DNA of 64,000 nt from Lichtheimia corymbifera B2541 (taxonomy: Eukaryota > Mucoromycota > Mucoromycetes > Mucorales > Lichtheimiaceae): NCBI GenBank assembly GCA_000697475.1, contig JNEU01001033.1, positions 1-64,000 on the forward strand. The letters run 5' to 3'. Below, in pieces: positions 35,991-51,000 of this stretch. Under the pieces are notes generated by a model. It was not told the origin of the DNA. It searched no databases and saw only the letters and a program-made list of their open reading frames with translations. Numbering within the stretch: position 1 is the stretch's first letter; each line of letters opens with the position of its first letter. The position numbers were made by a program, and so were the translations under genes.

Positions 35991-38900
35991 ATGAAGATCA
36001 AAAAGACACCATCCAAAAAGCTCGCCCCAGTAGTAAGCGATCGTTCTTCTTGCTTTATACAACAGACCACAGATCAGCAGATGACTAATCGATCTGTCAA
36101 CAGCCACGTCCTCTTAGCAATGTGATTGAAAGTCTCGAGCATGACCCAGAAGACCAGATTTCAGTGAATGCAGCAAAGCTTAAAGACTGGCCCTATCCAC
36201 GAGGAGACCTCTTCCATTGGGTGCCAGTGCTTAATCGATTCGACAGTATCTTACAACGCGTCGTGGATGAATACGATCTCAAACAAGTCCAGTCGCGACC
36301 TTTTGATGCAGCTACAAAGGACGTCCTTGTCGCTATCACAGAAGTCTCCAAGACTCTCTTTGAGTACTGTACAAATCGCAACATTTACAACTCTTATGAA
36401 GTAAGGATCTTACATCGACTCAAAACAAAAAGATGACTAATCGACTTTTAGCATATGAATGCACTTGTCAATACGACTGACATTGATGTACTGGTGAATG
36501 TCTTACGATTCATGCTGCGCCCCGCTCAGCGTGTGAACAATCCCCGAGCTGTGCGATCCACATTTGCTACACCGCAGGATAGAATTATTCAACTTGCCCA
36601 CCGATGGAGCACCCAGGCTGATTATGTCGAGATTTGTCGAGATTCATTCCAGATCAATGAGGATATGACAACAGCACGTCTTCGATTTTATCGCACTCAA
36701 CAGGAGGAGGATGAACAACAACAACAACCATCAGCTAGCAACAGCAGCAACAACAATAGCGGAGATCGTACCGAGGGAATGCACGTCATTGTGGAACAAC
36801 TTGGCTCATCTTCAAAAACTGACTCACAAGACTTACAAGAACTGGTCAAGCAGCACGATATACCAAAAGAATACCACTTTGAGCTCGCAAACCAGATTCG
36901 TATTGCAAAACATATCGCCAATCCCGTCTCAAGGAGGAAGCTTCTGCTTATTCGGATATTGGCAATTGCTATCATGGGTAAGTAAATACCTATCTATCCA
37001 ATACACTATGCTAATGCCCATTTATCAGCACACACCTTATCAGAGACTACTGCACAAACCAAGGTCTTTTTATATGAGCCCCGTTTAATCACCAACTTGG
37101 CGGATTTGGTTCGTCCTGACAAAGAAATGCCATTTGTAAGTGAATCACACATCATTCTCTCTCGTTCTCTCTCATACTAAATCTAAATTTAGGATATACA
37201 AACATATGCTCTTTGTGCTCTTGATGGCATCGCAAGGAATCTTGGAAAGCTCTCTGAAGTATTGACAGCACTCAATGTATCAGCAAATCATGGCATCTTG
37301 TTGCAGATTCTACGCAGGATAAACAATGAACCTCAAAATGGCAAGTGATTTTATTCAGCACAGGCTTTGATCATGTTGCTCATACGCTTTGTACCCTTTT
37401 AGTCTATCCACGGGAATTCTTGGATGCCTTATTCACGCTACTCTCCTGTGTATTGCAAAACCAACCTGGTGGTCAAATGCTCATGTCAGCTGGTGTCATT
37501 CCTATGCTTGTACAGATATTGGGTAACCAGCAATGTATACAAACAAAGGTATTTATCCATGGAGGGGAAAGGATGGCTCAAGACTTATGTCTGCGTGTAT
37601 AGTATGTCTCCAAGATTGTCAGTCTTTTGGATGCCATTGTCAATGCCTTTTCTACATCTTTCTCGGCGTTCGTTAACGCAGGTGGTCTTGATACGTTGTT
37701 GGGTCGAATCAAGGTGAGTTTTCTAATCTTGATCACCGCACATATACACTAATCTTTTTTTATTACAGAATGAGGTGGAATATTGTTTACAATTCGATCG
37801 GGCAGACGATAGCATGGATACGAGCGATTCACAACCAGAGATTCAACCAGCACCTGGCACGCTTGCACCTTATGATCGCATCTCAGCCATCAAGTCCATG
37901 CTCAAGTTCCTCTTGCGGATGATGGAAGCTGTTGGAACGGCAGACGCACTTCGTAATTTGATTGAGACATCAGTACCACGGTCATTGTTGGAAATCATTT
38001 CACACCCAAAAGTGTTTGGTGCCAATGTGCTTACCATTGGTAAATATTATGCATGGTTGACTTTTATGCAATAACGTACATTAACACGTGATTTCTTAGC
38101 CATCAACATCATGACAACATTTATTCACAGCGAACCCACATCCTTGTCGATTCTTCAAGAAGCCAAATTACCACAGGCATTCCTCGAGACCATTTGTGCC
38201 TACAGTACTCCCAACAGCGAGGTGCTATTGGCTGCTATCAATGGATTTGGTGCCATTTGCTTGAACCCATCGGGTCTTGAAATGTTCAATAAGGCCAATC
38301 CTCTACCTCACTTTTTCGACTTGCTTACGGATCACGAATTCTTACGGAACACCACCGAGGTTGACAGCTCTACAGCACTTGGAAATACCATGGACGAGCT
38401 CATTCGACATCATCCATCACTCAAGCCAACGGTGTTTGAATGCTTGTCGCGCATGATCAAAAAGGTCATTGAAATGGGTAGTGATGAAGTGGGCAAGCCC
38501 AACAATGACAGCCATCGTCTCAAGGTGATGCCAAAGCCTGGCGAGCAGCAAGACGTTGACATGACACCTGCCAAATCTGAAGAGAGCGGTGATGCCACTA
38601 CCCCCACGGAGGAACCCAAAAAGGATGAAAAGACCGAATCTCTATTAGTGTCATTCATCGACATGGTGGCCAGAGTATGTATAAAAAGGATAATTGGTGT
38701 TACAGGGTGATATTAATGATTTTACGATATAGTTTCTCGAAGGCCTTTTCCAGAACCAATCCAACATTCGTGAATTTGTAAAGGAAGGTGGTCCTGAAGT
38801 GCTCCTCGAATACTACACGTTGCCTTACTTGCCTGCTGATTTTTCCGTCACCATTGCATCCGATTCTTTGGCATACATCCTCAAGGTCATCAGTGATGTC

Positions 38901-41900
38901 AGCACTTTGCCCACTATCATGGCCATTGCAGAAAAGGTGAAACAGTCGATTGCTTTCATTACGGAGAACAATACTTTGGGAACCGAGTGTATGGTCAAGC
39001 CTTACATTGATGTCAAAGGTAAACTCGTATTTCATGTCGTTATGCAATGGGATTACTGATTGCGGCTTGTATATATATATAGAGGATGAAACGACCAAGA
39101 TCGAACAAGGCAATTCACTCTTTCGACGATTGGTGGTGCTTCATGGCTACGTCGGTCTGCTTTCCAATATTTGTTGCTCCACGGCACTGGTGTCATCAAG
39201 CAGAAATGCGCTCTCCCTTGTCACCGAATTCACCTCTGAAGAAGGAGACAACAACATCCTCTTACTTCTTGGTCAATTGTACAGGTATGTGTGTCTATAT
39301 ATATTTGAATCATACTTTACAAAATCTGATTTACAACTTTTATATAGAACTATGATGTGGGAGAACTTTGTACTCAAGGAATCCATTCCAAACTCGTGGT
39401 ATTCTTTCAAGTCTGCTAAAAAGCAATCAATATCGGGTTCAAATCATCCACTCGGTATCTTTGGTGTGAGCGCTGATGATCCATCATCGCCAGCAGCAGG
39501 AGCAGCAACTTCAAGTGAAGAGCCATCATCATCATCATCAAAGGAGGGTGCAGCAACTACCGATGAGTCCAAGGACAAGGCTGAAAAGACGCCCGAAGCT
39601 AGTGACCCAAGAATTCAAAATGTCAAGCACTTTAAGCTTCTTCTTGGTGACATTCCTCAGTTCCTTATGCCCATGTTTCAAGGTAATAATTTTATTCTTT
39701 CACTATAGCCAATGACAATGAACGAATGATTAACTTGTATTTAGGTCTAGTCAAGGTGTCCATTTCTCGCAATGCATCCCAAGCACAAAAGACCCAGGCG
39801 TACAAGTTGTCTGAGTTGATGACACGATTACTCAAGGAGAATATTACCTGGTTACGGGCATCCATGGACAATGTACCAGCGTGCAAGTATGATTATTTGC
39901 AGACAATGTATACCATGGTGTCATTGTTACTTCTCGAAGATCGACCGCATGCATCGTTACATACACCACTCGCATTGACGTTTGACCGACGAGGCGGTAC
40001 TGAATTACTATTGGAGGATCTTGAAGTAATTTGGAATCAGATATCCAAGCTACATTGTGTTCCCAAGGATCAGCGTACCACTGAGCAGCAAGAGCTTCTC
40101 CCACGCATGTATGGATCACTGGAAATGCTTTTGACAGTACTTGTGTACATCAGTTCGCCCAAGTTGGTGCATGATTCGCCTTCAACAGCACCTATTGTCC
40201 AACGTGATCGCAAGTCGCCCGATTACTTTGACCCTTACGAATGGATCATTGGTATGCAACTCAAGTTGTCAACCGTGAAAAAGTACTTTCAAAGCCCAGA
40301 CCTGGATCAATTCTCGAGGACTGTGTTGCATGTATTGCTCGATATTGTATTGGAGATTCTCAAAGGGGAAGGTGAATCGAGTCTCAAGCATGAATCCTTT
40401 ACACCGTCAGCTACCAACCCGGCTGCTGCTGCTGCTGCTGCATTTGCGTCATCACCCTTTCATGCATTACGTACCCCACCACCACCTGTCGTAGCGGATC
40501 CTCGTGGTGTTCAGACGCTTGTGGATATGGGCTTTGATCGTGCTGCTGCTGAACAAGCCATGGTGCGATGCAACAACCAGATTTCTCGTGCTGTTGATTA
40601 TCTCTTTAGCCATCCACAGCCCGTACTTGCTAATGCTGGTCGAAGCAGAAACACGGATGAAGACGGCGATGATGATAATGACGAACCCATGCATGATTCC
40701 TCAATCCACGATGACAGTGATCATGATAGTGATCATGAGGAGGATGAGGATGAGCAGCCCACTACTGAAGTGACTGAGCAACAACAACAGCAACCAGAAC
40801 AACAGGACATGGATCAAGGAGAAAGCAGTAGCAACAACAACAACAGCAATGGTGGTGATAGCAAGCAAGAAGAGGAGGAGAATCAAAAGCAAAAGGAAGC
40901 CGAGCTGGCCAAGAATGTGGAGACACTTCAAGAGATTCGAGTCAACATGAAGAAGGATATCCCACCTCTAGTCCTTGACCTTGTGGATAAGCGAGAAGAT
41001 TTGTTATTTGATATCCGTGGTTTATTGGTGGCATTTTGCAACAATGATGATACGAATAACAAGGTGGCAGCTGATATTATGACATTGCTCATCTCTCGCA
41101 TCAAGGAGGTTGGCGAAAAGTCGCCTGATTCACCTGTACTTGGTACACGTCTACGATTGCTCGCGTTGTTTTACAAGGAGTCTGCTATGCAACCGGTTAT
41201 TCCACGTATTCCATCTGAACTATCCTTCCTCTTTGATATGGTCAACTCGATTGGAAGCAATGCCGATACACCTTTGCCACCGTGGTTCACTACCGTGTTT
41301 CTAGTGCTTGAAGCTGTCATTTCGCAAGCTGAGGAACCAAGAAAGGAGAAATTGGTCAAGCCATCCAACGACAATGATGATTCGATGAGCGACGTGGAAG
41401 AAGAACAACAGCAAAAAGATGATGAAGAAGTGGATGCCCAGCCACAGCAAACAGTGATTGATGTCGGCCAACGAACACGTTTATTGAACAATTGTGTGAC
41501 ATTCCTGCAAAAGACCAAGTTGACACGTAATGAGATTTATGCAATTTTACGTGTGGTGGTACATTTGACCAAGGATTACGATGCCGCATGCAAGTTTGTT
41601 GAATATGGCGGACTACCTCTATTATTTGCCAAACCACGTGCCAGCCTTGATGGTATCCAGGGACAACAAGCATTTGTGCTATTGATTTTACGCCACATTA
41701 TTGAGAGTCCAGCCTTGCTTCAAACCACCATGGAGGAATTGTTGACAACATGGTTCACTGTACCACGCCCTCGTCAAATGGAAGCGAAGGCTTTCATTCG
41801 CACCAATGCTCATCTTGCTTTACGTGATCCAAATGCGTTCCTCAAGGCTGTAGAAAATGTTGGTTCTCTTACCCATTACGATAAGCATATGCAGAGCTAC

Positions 41901-44900
41901 AATGTCAAGCTACGATCTGAAGACAACAGCAATGAAAATGATCAATCGGCTGATAACAAAGCTACATCATCTTCGTCGGATGCCGATGTCAACATGGAAG
42001 CAGCAGCAGTCGTACCTGAGCAACAACAACAACAATCTCATGCTAAACCATCATCATCAACATCTGCTGTAGTGGTGAATCACTTGCTCAATGAATTACT
42101 CTCGATTCGTGCTACTGAGGAACATCAATCGACAAAGAAGGATGGCAAACCCACAGATGAAGAAAAGAAGGCTGAGAATCAACGATACGCATACATTGCA
42201 TTCTTGTTGCAGTGCTTGGTGGAATTGGTACAATCCTACAAATCATGCAAGTATGATATCTATGCATTCGGTCGACGACGTGGAAGTAAGGATGGTAGCA
42301 CCACCAGCAACAAGACCCGTAGCTCGATTTTGCACATGTTGCTCAATGATCTATTGCCCTACAATGCCATCAATCCCAACACTGAAGAATCGCGTAAGCA
42401 ACAAGGTGTATCCATGTGGGCAGCATCCTTGCTTGTGGCTATGTGCTATGAAACCCCAGCACCCAAGAAACCAGACAATGGCGGTAGCAACAGCAGCAGC
42501 AGCAGTGACGATTTGGCCCAAGTACGCAAATACGTTTTTGACGGCATCATACGCTCACTCAAGGAAACGGTGGCTTCATCCTCGGGTACTTTGGCTGCAA
42601 AATACGGCAAGTTTTTGGCATTGTCAGACTTATGTCATCGACTCTTGAATGCTCGTCCAAGCACACTTTCATCCCAACGTGGTGGTGGTGGCCCTCTTGG
42701 TGGTGGTAGTGGTGGATCAGGTGGCGATGACGAATCGATCATGAGTGTTGCAAAGATCATGGTTGACAAGAACTTTGTGGGCTCACTGACAGCAGCTATC
42801 AGCGATGTTGATATCAACTACCCACATGCCAAGACAGTGCTCAATTCCATGCTACGTCCACTTGAACAACTCACCAAACTCGCTACCAAGATCCCTGATG
42901 ATGCAGGCTCCAAAGAAGATGGCGACAAGAAACGCGGCGAGATTTTATCGTACGATGTATCTGCATCCACTGACACTGAAGCTGAAGACACACCCGACTT
43001 GTATCGCAATTCGGCACTCGGCATGTTTGACGGCAGTGTGATGGAAGAAGATGAAATGGATGAATTTGAGTCTGAGGAAGAAGATGAAGAAACGTAAGTC
43101 TACAACATTTTGGGAGATGCTCTATTTTTGGCTTACGCATATACATGGATAGATTCGATGAAGAAGAATTTGACGACGACAGCAACAGCGATTTATCGGA
43201 TATGAGTGAAGTAGACGATGGAGATGAGGATGTCGACGACGAAATGGGAGCCATGATCCACCAGTTTGATACTGACATGGAAGAAGATGAAGTACGTGAA
43301 AACTGGCTTGTTGCAACAATAATAACTAATCACGACGACGACACTATGATAGGATGGCAGCGGCGATGAAGACGGTGACGACCATGATACGGATCACACT
43401 GACGGTTCAAGCGATTACGACGAAGATGGCCGAGAAATGACATGGCGCATTGAAGATATTGAGGATGACCCAGATATGCACGTGGATGCCGAGATCGAAG
43501 TGGATCGTGAAGATGTATTTGATTCAGCTGATGAACATGCCGGTGGTCATCACGCCAACGATGTCTTTGGTGAAGATGTATGTTTATTACAATTCATGTT
43601 TGGTATATGATACACACTGCTAATCCCAATATATATTTATAGGGCCATGTGGATGAGCTTGAGACGCTGGATCAATCCGACTTTGATGAAGATGAAGACT
43701 CTGAAAACATTGAAGATGCTGAAGCCGAAGCCGATATTATTGATGACCGCGCTCTACTTGACGACATTCAGGATGAAAATCCTTTCCTTGGTAATCCTCT
43801 CATGGGTGATGGCCTTCTTCTTGACGATGATCGACGACACCGTTCCATGGGATCGTTACATTTCCGCCGCTTTGAACGACCACACAATCGAGGAAGACTT
43901 GTTGTTGAACCAAGTAAGTAAAAACGACTAACGCATTTAAAAAAGGATCGTGTATACTTATCAGCTTTATATAGCACCTTCACGATCTTTCCGTGCACCA
44001 AGTTCGTTAGGTGGTCGTGGTACCGATGCACAGGATGACATGGTTGTCAACCATCCCTTATTGACTGAAAGCCAGCAAGCAGGCGGCGGTGAAGTCCCAC
44101 CTAGTCGATCTATTAGCGAATTACAGCAACGATCTCGATCCACCGGTTATAGCAATTGGCAGGCATTTGAGGATATTGTGGGTGGCAGTGCTATGCGATT
44201 CCTAGAGAGCTTCTTGTCACAAGCACCTAGCAATGTTCAATCTGGTCCTTTCCGTATTGACTTACAAGGCCGAGGCGGTGGCATTACACGCACGTTTGAA
44301 TTTGATCATCTTCCTCATACCCATGGACATCATCGACCCGCTTCAGGGGCAGCTACACAACAGGCTGAGTCTCAAGGCACTGATCAAATGCGCGATTTGT
44401 TGACCATTCTACATGATTTCCAACCATTGGGATCTGCTGACCGCTGGCATCAAGAAGCACGTATGATGTATGGTAGCAATCTGATGCCTGACAAGGCTCA
44501 ACGTCTTACCAATGCCATGCTCAACTTGTTATTCCCCATCACCATCCGTGAGCAAAAGATTCAGCGTGAAAAGGAGGAAAAGCGACGCAAAGAGCAAGAG
44601 CGAATTGAAGCTGAGGAACGTAAGAAACAAGAAGAGGAGCGTCAACGGCGTGAAGAAGAGGAACGCAAGAAAAAGGAAGAGGAAGAACGTCGTGCTGCTG
44701 AAGAGGAAGCTGCTCGTAATGAACAACAACAACAACAACAAGCTACTGCTGCCGGTGATGATGACACTGCCATGGAAGGCACACAGTCTTCTGAACAAGC
44801 TCAGGGCTCTGATTCCCAGCAACCTACAACTATCACAATCCACGGCGAAGAAGTTGACATCTCTGGTACTGGTATTGATATTGAGTTCCTTGAAGCGTTG

Positions 44901-47900
44901 CCTGAGGATTTGCGTGAAGAGGTGGTGAATCAACATATGCGTGAACATCGACCTGAGACACAAGCTCCAGAGCCAGATGCCATTAGCCCTGAATTTTTGG
45001 ATGCATTACCACCGGATATTCGTGAAGAAGTGCTTCATCAAGAGGCTATTGAACGTGATCGTCGTGAACGTCAGCAACGGCAAGGTGAAGCTGATGCTAC
45101 TGCTACTACAGCTACTACAGCTACAACGACTACTGGACCTGAAGCAGGTAGGCAGCAGCCTTCGGCTGGGTTGCAGCAGCTTGACAATATGTTGACGCAG
45201 CTTTTCTCCAATTCCGCAGGACTTGGAAGAGAAGCGAACACTTTGCAACGCTTTTTGACTGGCATTGGTGGTCGTGCAGGTGCATCAACACGTGATACTC
45301 AACAACAACAGCATCAACGTAAACATGCTGTGCATCGTAATGCTGTTCAGCTGGTGGACCGTGCGCAGCTGTCGGCATTAGCACGTCTTTTATTTGTACC
45401 ACAAACAATTTCCAAATCGGTGCTCAACAAGCTGTTGATCAATTTATGCGAGAACAACAAGACACGCAGTGATTTGCTATCGTTCCTGGTGTGTGTGCTT
45501 CATGATGGAGGTGGTGATCTTGCAGCTGTCGATCGTAGCTTTGCCCAGTTGTCATTACAAGCCAAGGGTATTTACAAGCCAGTGTCCAAGCCAAAGGGTA
45601 TTGCTGCTCCTGATGAAAGTCTGCCGAACTTTATCACACAGCGATGTCTCGAGTTCCTTATGCAAGTCGTTCGTGCCAATGATCAATCGCTGACTTATTT
45701 CCTTGTTGAGAATGATTGTCTTGCTGGCCTCAAGCGTACCAACAGTCGTAAAGGCAAAGGAAAGGAAAAGATGACACCTTCCAGCAAGTACCCTCTGCTT
45801 GTTCTCATGAGCTTGTTGGATCGCAATACTTTTATCGACAACCCAAGTCTTATGGAGGAATTGATGCACCTGATCACCACTATTTGTCGTCCATTCCCAG
45901 CACTCGTCAAGAAATATGTCGATAAAATGGAGACACGACAGCAAAAGGAAGGTGGTTCAGATGATAGTAAAGGTGGATCAGCAAACAAGGAAAGCACGAG
46001 TACTGAGGAAATCAAAGCACAAAGCAAGAATGGTAGTGGCCAAAAGGAGACGGCAACGACAACTTCTTCATCATCATCGACAGATCGCCCTACACCTAAA
46101 CCACCCACCATTCCAGATCATTACCTCAAGCAGGTGGTCCATGTGTTGACATCGGGTGAATGTTCAAGCAAGACGTTCCAATACACATTGAGTGCATTAT
46201 CCCATTTATCGTCATTGGATGGTGCACAACAAACCATCACTTTGGAGCTTGTTCAAGATGCCCAAGACTCTGGCAAACACATTCTTAAGGACCTTGGTGA
46301 ATTGCTCCATATTCTTGATAATGCTATGGCTGGTGCCGAAATCCAGGGATCAGCGCTTGGTCCTTTCTCAGCAGCATCCTCGCATCAGGCCAAATTGCTG
46401 CGTGTACTAAAGACGATCGATTACTTGTACTCACCCAAGACTGCCAATACTGGTGCACCCAAGCCAAACGAGAACAATGAGGATGAACAAGCAAAGAATG
46501 AGAAACGCGTGCTCGAGATCTATAGTGAACTCAAGTTCCTTCCACTATGGAAAATGCTTGGTCGATGCCTTGCTGTCATTCACGAGAAGGATGATCTTAT
46601 CAATGTTGCCACTGTCTTATTACCATTGATCGAGGCATTCATGGTGGTTTCCAAGTACAGCACTGAAAAGACGGCTGAAAAGACGACTGAAAAGAACAAT
46701 GCTGAGATCCAGACACCTACCGAGAACGAGAAGGATGAAGACTTTTTCTTTGCATTTACCGAGGAACACAAAAAGGTGCTCAACATTATGGTGCGAAACA
46801 ACCCATCCTTGATGATTGGATCGTTCTCGTTGTTGGTCCGCAATCCCAAGATGCTCGAATTTGACAACAAGCGCAACTACTTTGTGCAACAATTGCATAA
46901 ACGCCATGGTGAACGTCGCATGTATGCACCATTGCAGTTGAATGTGCGTCGACAATATGTATTTGAGGATTCGTATCACCAGTTGTTGGGTCGCACAGGA
47001 GATGAGATCAAGTACGGCAAATTGAGTGTACGCTTTTATGACGAAGAAGGTGTGGATGCTGGTGGTGTGGCACGTGAATGGTTCTCGGTGTTATCGCGTC
47101 AAATGTTCGATCCAAACTATGCCTTGTTCATCACATCAGCTGCTGACAAGCTTACATACCAACCCAATCGAGCATCAGCCATCAATCCGGACCATCTCAG
47201 TTATCTCAAATTTGTGGGACGTGTCATTGGCAAGGCTATTTACGATGGCCGACTTATGGATGCATACTTTACACGCTCATTTTACAAGCATATCCTCAAT
47301 CGATCCGTGGATTACCGTGATGTTGAGGCCATTGATCCAGAATACTACAAGAGTTTGGTGTGGATGTTGGAGAACGACATTACCGATGTCATTGATTTGA
47401 CCTTTAGCATTGAGACCGATGACTTTGGTACTACCAAGGAGATTGATCTTAAACCAGGCGGTCGTGACATTCCAGTGACTGAGGAAAACAAGCATGAATA
47501 TGTGGCATTAGTAACTGAGCAAAAGTTGACTCTTGCGATCAAGGACCAAATCAACGCTTTCTTGCAAGGTTTCCATGATATTATCCCTCCATCGCTTATT
47601 CAGATCTTCAACGAACAAGAGCTTGAGTTGCTCATTTCTGGTTTACCGGATATTGATATTGATGATTGGAAAGCCAACACTGAGTACCAAGGCGGCTATT
47701 CACAAGGCTCACCACAGATCCAATGGTTCTGGCGTGCTGTGCGTAGCTTTGATCAAGAAGAACGAGCCAAGTTGCTTCAATTTGCCACTGGTACTTCCAA
47801 GGTGCCCCTTGAAGGTTTCTCCCAGTTACAAGGATCAGGTGGTATTCAACGATTCCAAATTCACAAGGACTTTGGTGGTGAATCCCGTCTCCCATCTGCA

Positions 47901-48072
47901 CATACTTGGTAAGTGATTGTTGTTGTATTATTATCATTGACAACATGTTTCTAATATATGACTTTATAGCTTCAATCAAATCGATCTGCCGGAATATGAC
48001 TCATACGACACCCTTCGCTCTAGCTTGTTCAAGGCGATCAATGAATGCTCAACCGGCTTTGGTTTCATATAG
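35991..48072 (+). CDS. TOM1: Giant HECT-domain E3 ubiquitin ligase, Tom1/HUWE1/UPL1 type
   Basis: Very large ubiquitin ligase, roughly 3,500 residues, in the size range of yeast Tom1. Exon 1 is [14 protein letters not shown] at 35991; about 20 exons follow, most of the coding in two large ones (39750-43096 and 43975-47908). Order: N-terminal armadillo-like DUF908/DUF913 regions (from [19 protein letters not shown]); a UBA domain [20 protein letters not shown] (about 40510); several acidic Asp/Glu tracts; a charged Arg/Glu coiled coil (about 44550-44720); two ubiquitin-binding UBM-like motifs, [14 protein letters not shown] and [14 protein letters not shown] (about 44885 and 44990); and the C-terminal HECT domain ([19 protein letters not shown]). 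The catalytic Cys is in SAHTCFNQIDLP, its codon split by the 61-nt last intron (47909-47969). The protein ends ECSTGFGFI. Confidence 0.95.
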
Positions 48073-51000
48073 ATTCTTTCCAACCACCCCTCTTTTTCTC
48101 TTTTAGTCACATTGCATGCATAATATAATATAAAAAAAACTTGCGACATAAACATAAGGGATGGAATGCTATTACTGTTTTCATAGGAGCCACGTGGATC
48201 AAAGAGGAGGTGCATAAAAGTAATATAACCTTTCCTGGTCCCCTCAACTACTCATTTCCATGACGATGCCCAACTCTTATCTTTGCAAACGTTAATGACA
48301 CGCCGTGCGCCACACATTACACACAAACTTACCGGCACGAATTAAAAAGTACCACCTACCATATGGCAGCAGGGCTGTAAAAGCATCATCAAGGATCCAG
48401 GGTGGCTATCCCATCCATACAGGTTACCCAAGAAAATTAGTGGAGGCATAAGCTAGATTTGCATAGTAGTAATAGTAGTGGCAGTAGATCATTAAAACAT
48501 TGGAATCTTCCAAGATTATTAGGAAAGAGGAGGTCAATATAGCTAATCCTTGTTTGGTGGTATGGCGTCATTGTTCTTTTGTACTCAGCTGATGAGCTGC
48601 ATCATACTAACATCATTATTCTTTGAGTATCCCAAAAACTACACCTTGTGTTTTTTTTTCTTTGCCACCAGTAGGCTGTGATTGTAATCTAGATGAAACG
48701 GAAAATGACAACCAGGGATGTCGAGTTGCTGTACCACGAGCGGATCGTTGTTGTACACACCAATGTTGCTGTTTTTATCAGGCTGTTGCTGGTCCAAGCG
48801 GCAGTATCCCAAAATCTTTTTGTTGTACCCAACTCAGACATCACATAGGAGCTTACCACATCTCCACGTGCTAAACAGCGGCCCAAAAAACCCACAATAA
48901 GGATACAACAATCATGCCATCTATTTTGCAAAAGGGTGCAAATGGTGATTATGCAAGCAAATAGACGAATCCACGCGAATTTTTTTTTCATCGGCAGTAC
49001 CGGATCTCAAGCCGCTGTGTTGTATGCACTGCTTGTACAACGCGACACACACGGCACGTGTTTAACCTGCGGATGGCGAAAAGTGGTTGGTGGTGTTCGA
49101 TGGTGTCGTGAAAACAAACAATTGCAAGTAATCCCATAATCCAAAAGATGGTAGCCATGGAGGGTGCAGTCTAGGTGATATTAAACAAGAGCATGTGATA
49201 AGCCAATGGCTGTGTTGGGTATATTTAGCCGTTTGAAAAAGATGCTACGCTCCAACAAAAGAGCTTGAATTCAAGCACGTCTCTGCTTGTACCACCCACC
49301 AATTTCTGGTTCACATCTCGCAATCGCATAATCCACGTTTTGAGTCATCTATGGCTTATTGGCGACTTGATAAAGTCGATAAACATAAACAATCCGAGGT
49401 TTCCCGCAAGATAAGGTCTCATTGTGAATAAGCGACTTTGCATACCAATTCAACAGGGATGGTAGCTGTAAAGTAGTTCATTTGACATTTTGAGCAACAT
49501 TAGATCTTACTTGTGCTATTTTAACGTGGTCCGTCTTTGACATGGGATCCAGTTAAGGATGTTGCCAATTGCCAAGATTTTGCCAAGGAGGGTACTACAC
49601 ACACACGTACGTACGTACGCATGTATCCATCTTACGCCACATAGGTCTCGACCTTAGACAAACGATATCATTCCTTCTATCTATCTCTCCGCAGGCTGTG
49701 TAAAAACGAGGATTAGGAAGATATTCACCGTGATCGGCGTATATATCATGTGCCCAGCATGGTCATAAGGTAACCCATCCCCCGACCATTCTACTTACTG
49801 GCAATGCGGCTCAGTCAATTACCCGGTGCATCATTTCCAAATACACGCTTGCCGACGTGTAAAAGCCAACTTTGGTAATGACAAGGGTCAAACAAGTGTG
49901 GGGTCAAAAGAATCGATCACGCACACACACACTCACACAAATCCATGTAGAGAGCCGACGTGAGAGCCTTAGCATCAACATAAAGGGTATAGCTCCAATG
50001 CAGGCCGCATTTGGGCATTATAGACCGATTGTTTACCTAATGGGCACAAGAGATTTTGTATCGCCAAAAGTATACAGCGCCCCACGAGGGAACGATGAAC
50101 GAGGCGTTGCTGCATGATAGACAACCACACATGGAAAGGGAAAGGTCGTCATTTCAAACTTGATTTCTCGACAAAAGAGCGCGCGCGCAAAATATACATC
50201 ATAGATGGCTCACGTTGCACGGTTGAGTGTTGTATCACCGCATCCTCCTTTGCTCGGCGACAAATGACAAAAGTATGATGAAAGGAGGAGGGAAGCTCTA
50301 GAGCATCATCATGATGAGCAAAGCCCATCTTGTGCAAGGAGCGGGGAGGAGCGGCAGCAGTTCATCATCAAGATCTGTCATTATGAAATATGTAATTCCT
50401 TGCATTTGAATGCCACTCAATCCCTCATGGTAGGGATAAAAGGAAAACGGGAATGTCATTGTCGATTGATAATGCTTATTCTTTGTTAGACCTGGAACAG
50501 GGATAAACTGCCCACTTTATCAAAACCTTGGTGGTGGTGGTGGTCTGGGGTCCCATGTGCGAACCATGAAGGGGGGAGGGTTCTCTCTCTCACTTTCTTT
50601 TTTGATGGGCGTTATGTTTCAAAACGTCGCACTGCATTGTATGGGAACAGTTGGGGATTGAAGATTTTATCACGCAAAGCACAAAGACAAAAACACAATT
50701 CGCTTAGCAACAACAATGTGTGACCCTATTGACGATCTGACAAACATATACATGCACCAGGATTGGCACTGTTTACTCCTCCTTGGATATAAGCAACTAT
50801 GGCAATAAATCATCGGAAGTGAAAGTAGCCGATCAACAAGTGTAGGGGATATAAGATTTTCGGATAAGATGCACGTTGCAAGTTACTTTGGTGGTGATGA
50901 TTGATAAGTACCCTTCTTAGTGTATCGTGAATGTGGAATTATACAACAACAGATGCATGAGGCGCGGGTTGTTGCGGCGGTGGTAATGGTAGTACATTAC

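Noticed and set aside
44512..44928. Lys/Arg-rich plus-strand frame inside TOM1
   Set aside because: Out-of-frame reading of the TOM1 coiled-coil coding sequence.
48623..49139. Several frames of 60-100 codons after TOM1
   Set aside because: Cys-rich but on both strands at once, with no splice sites or homology; not supported as genes.
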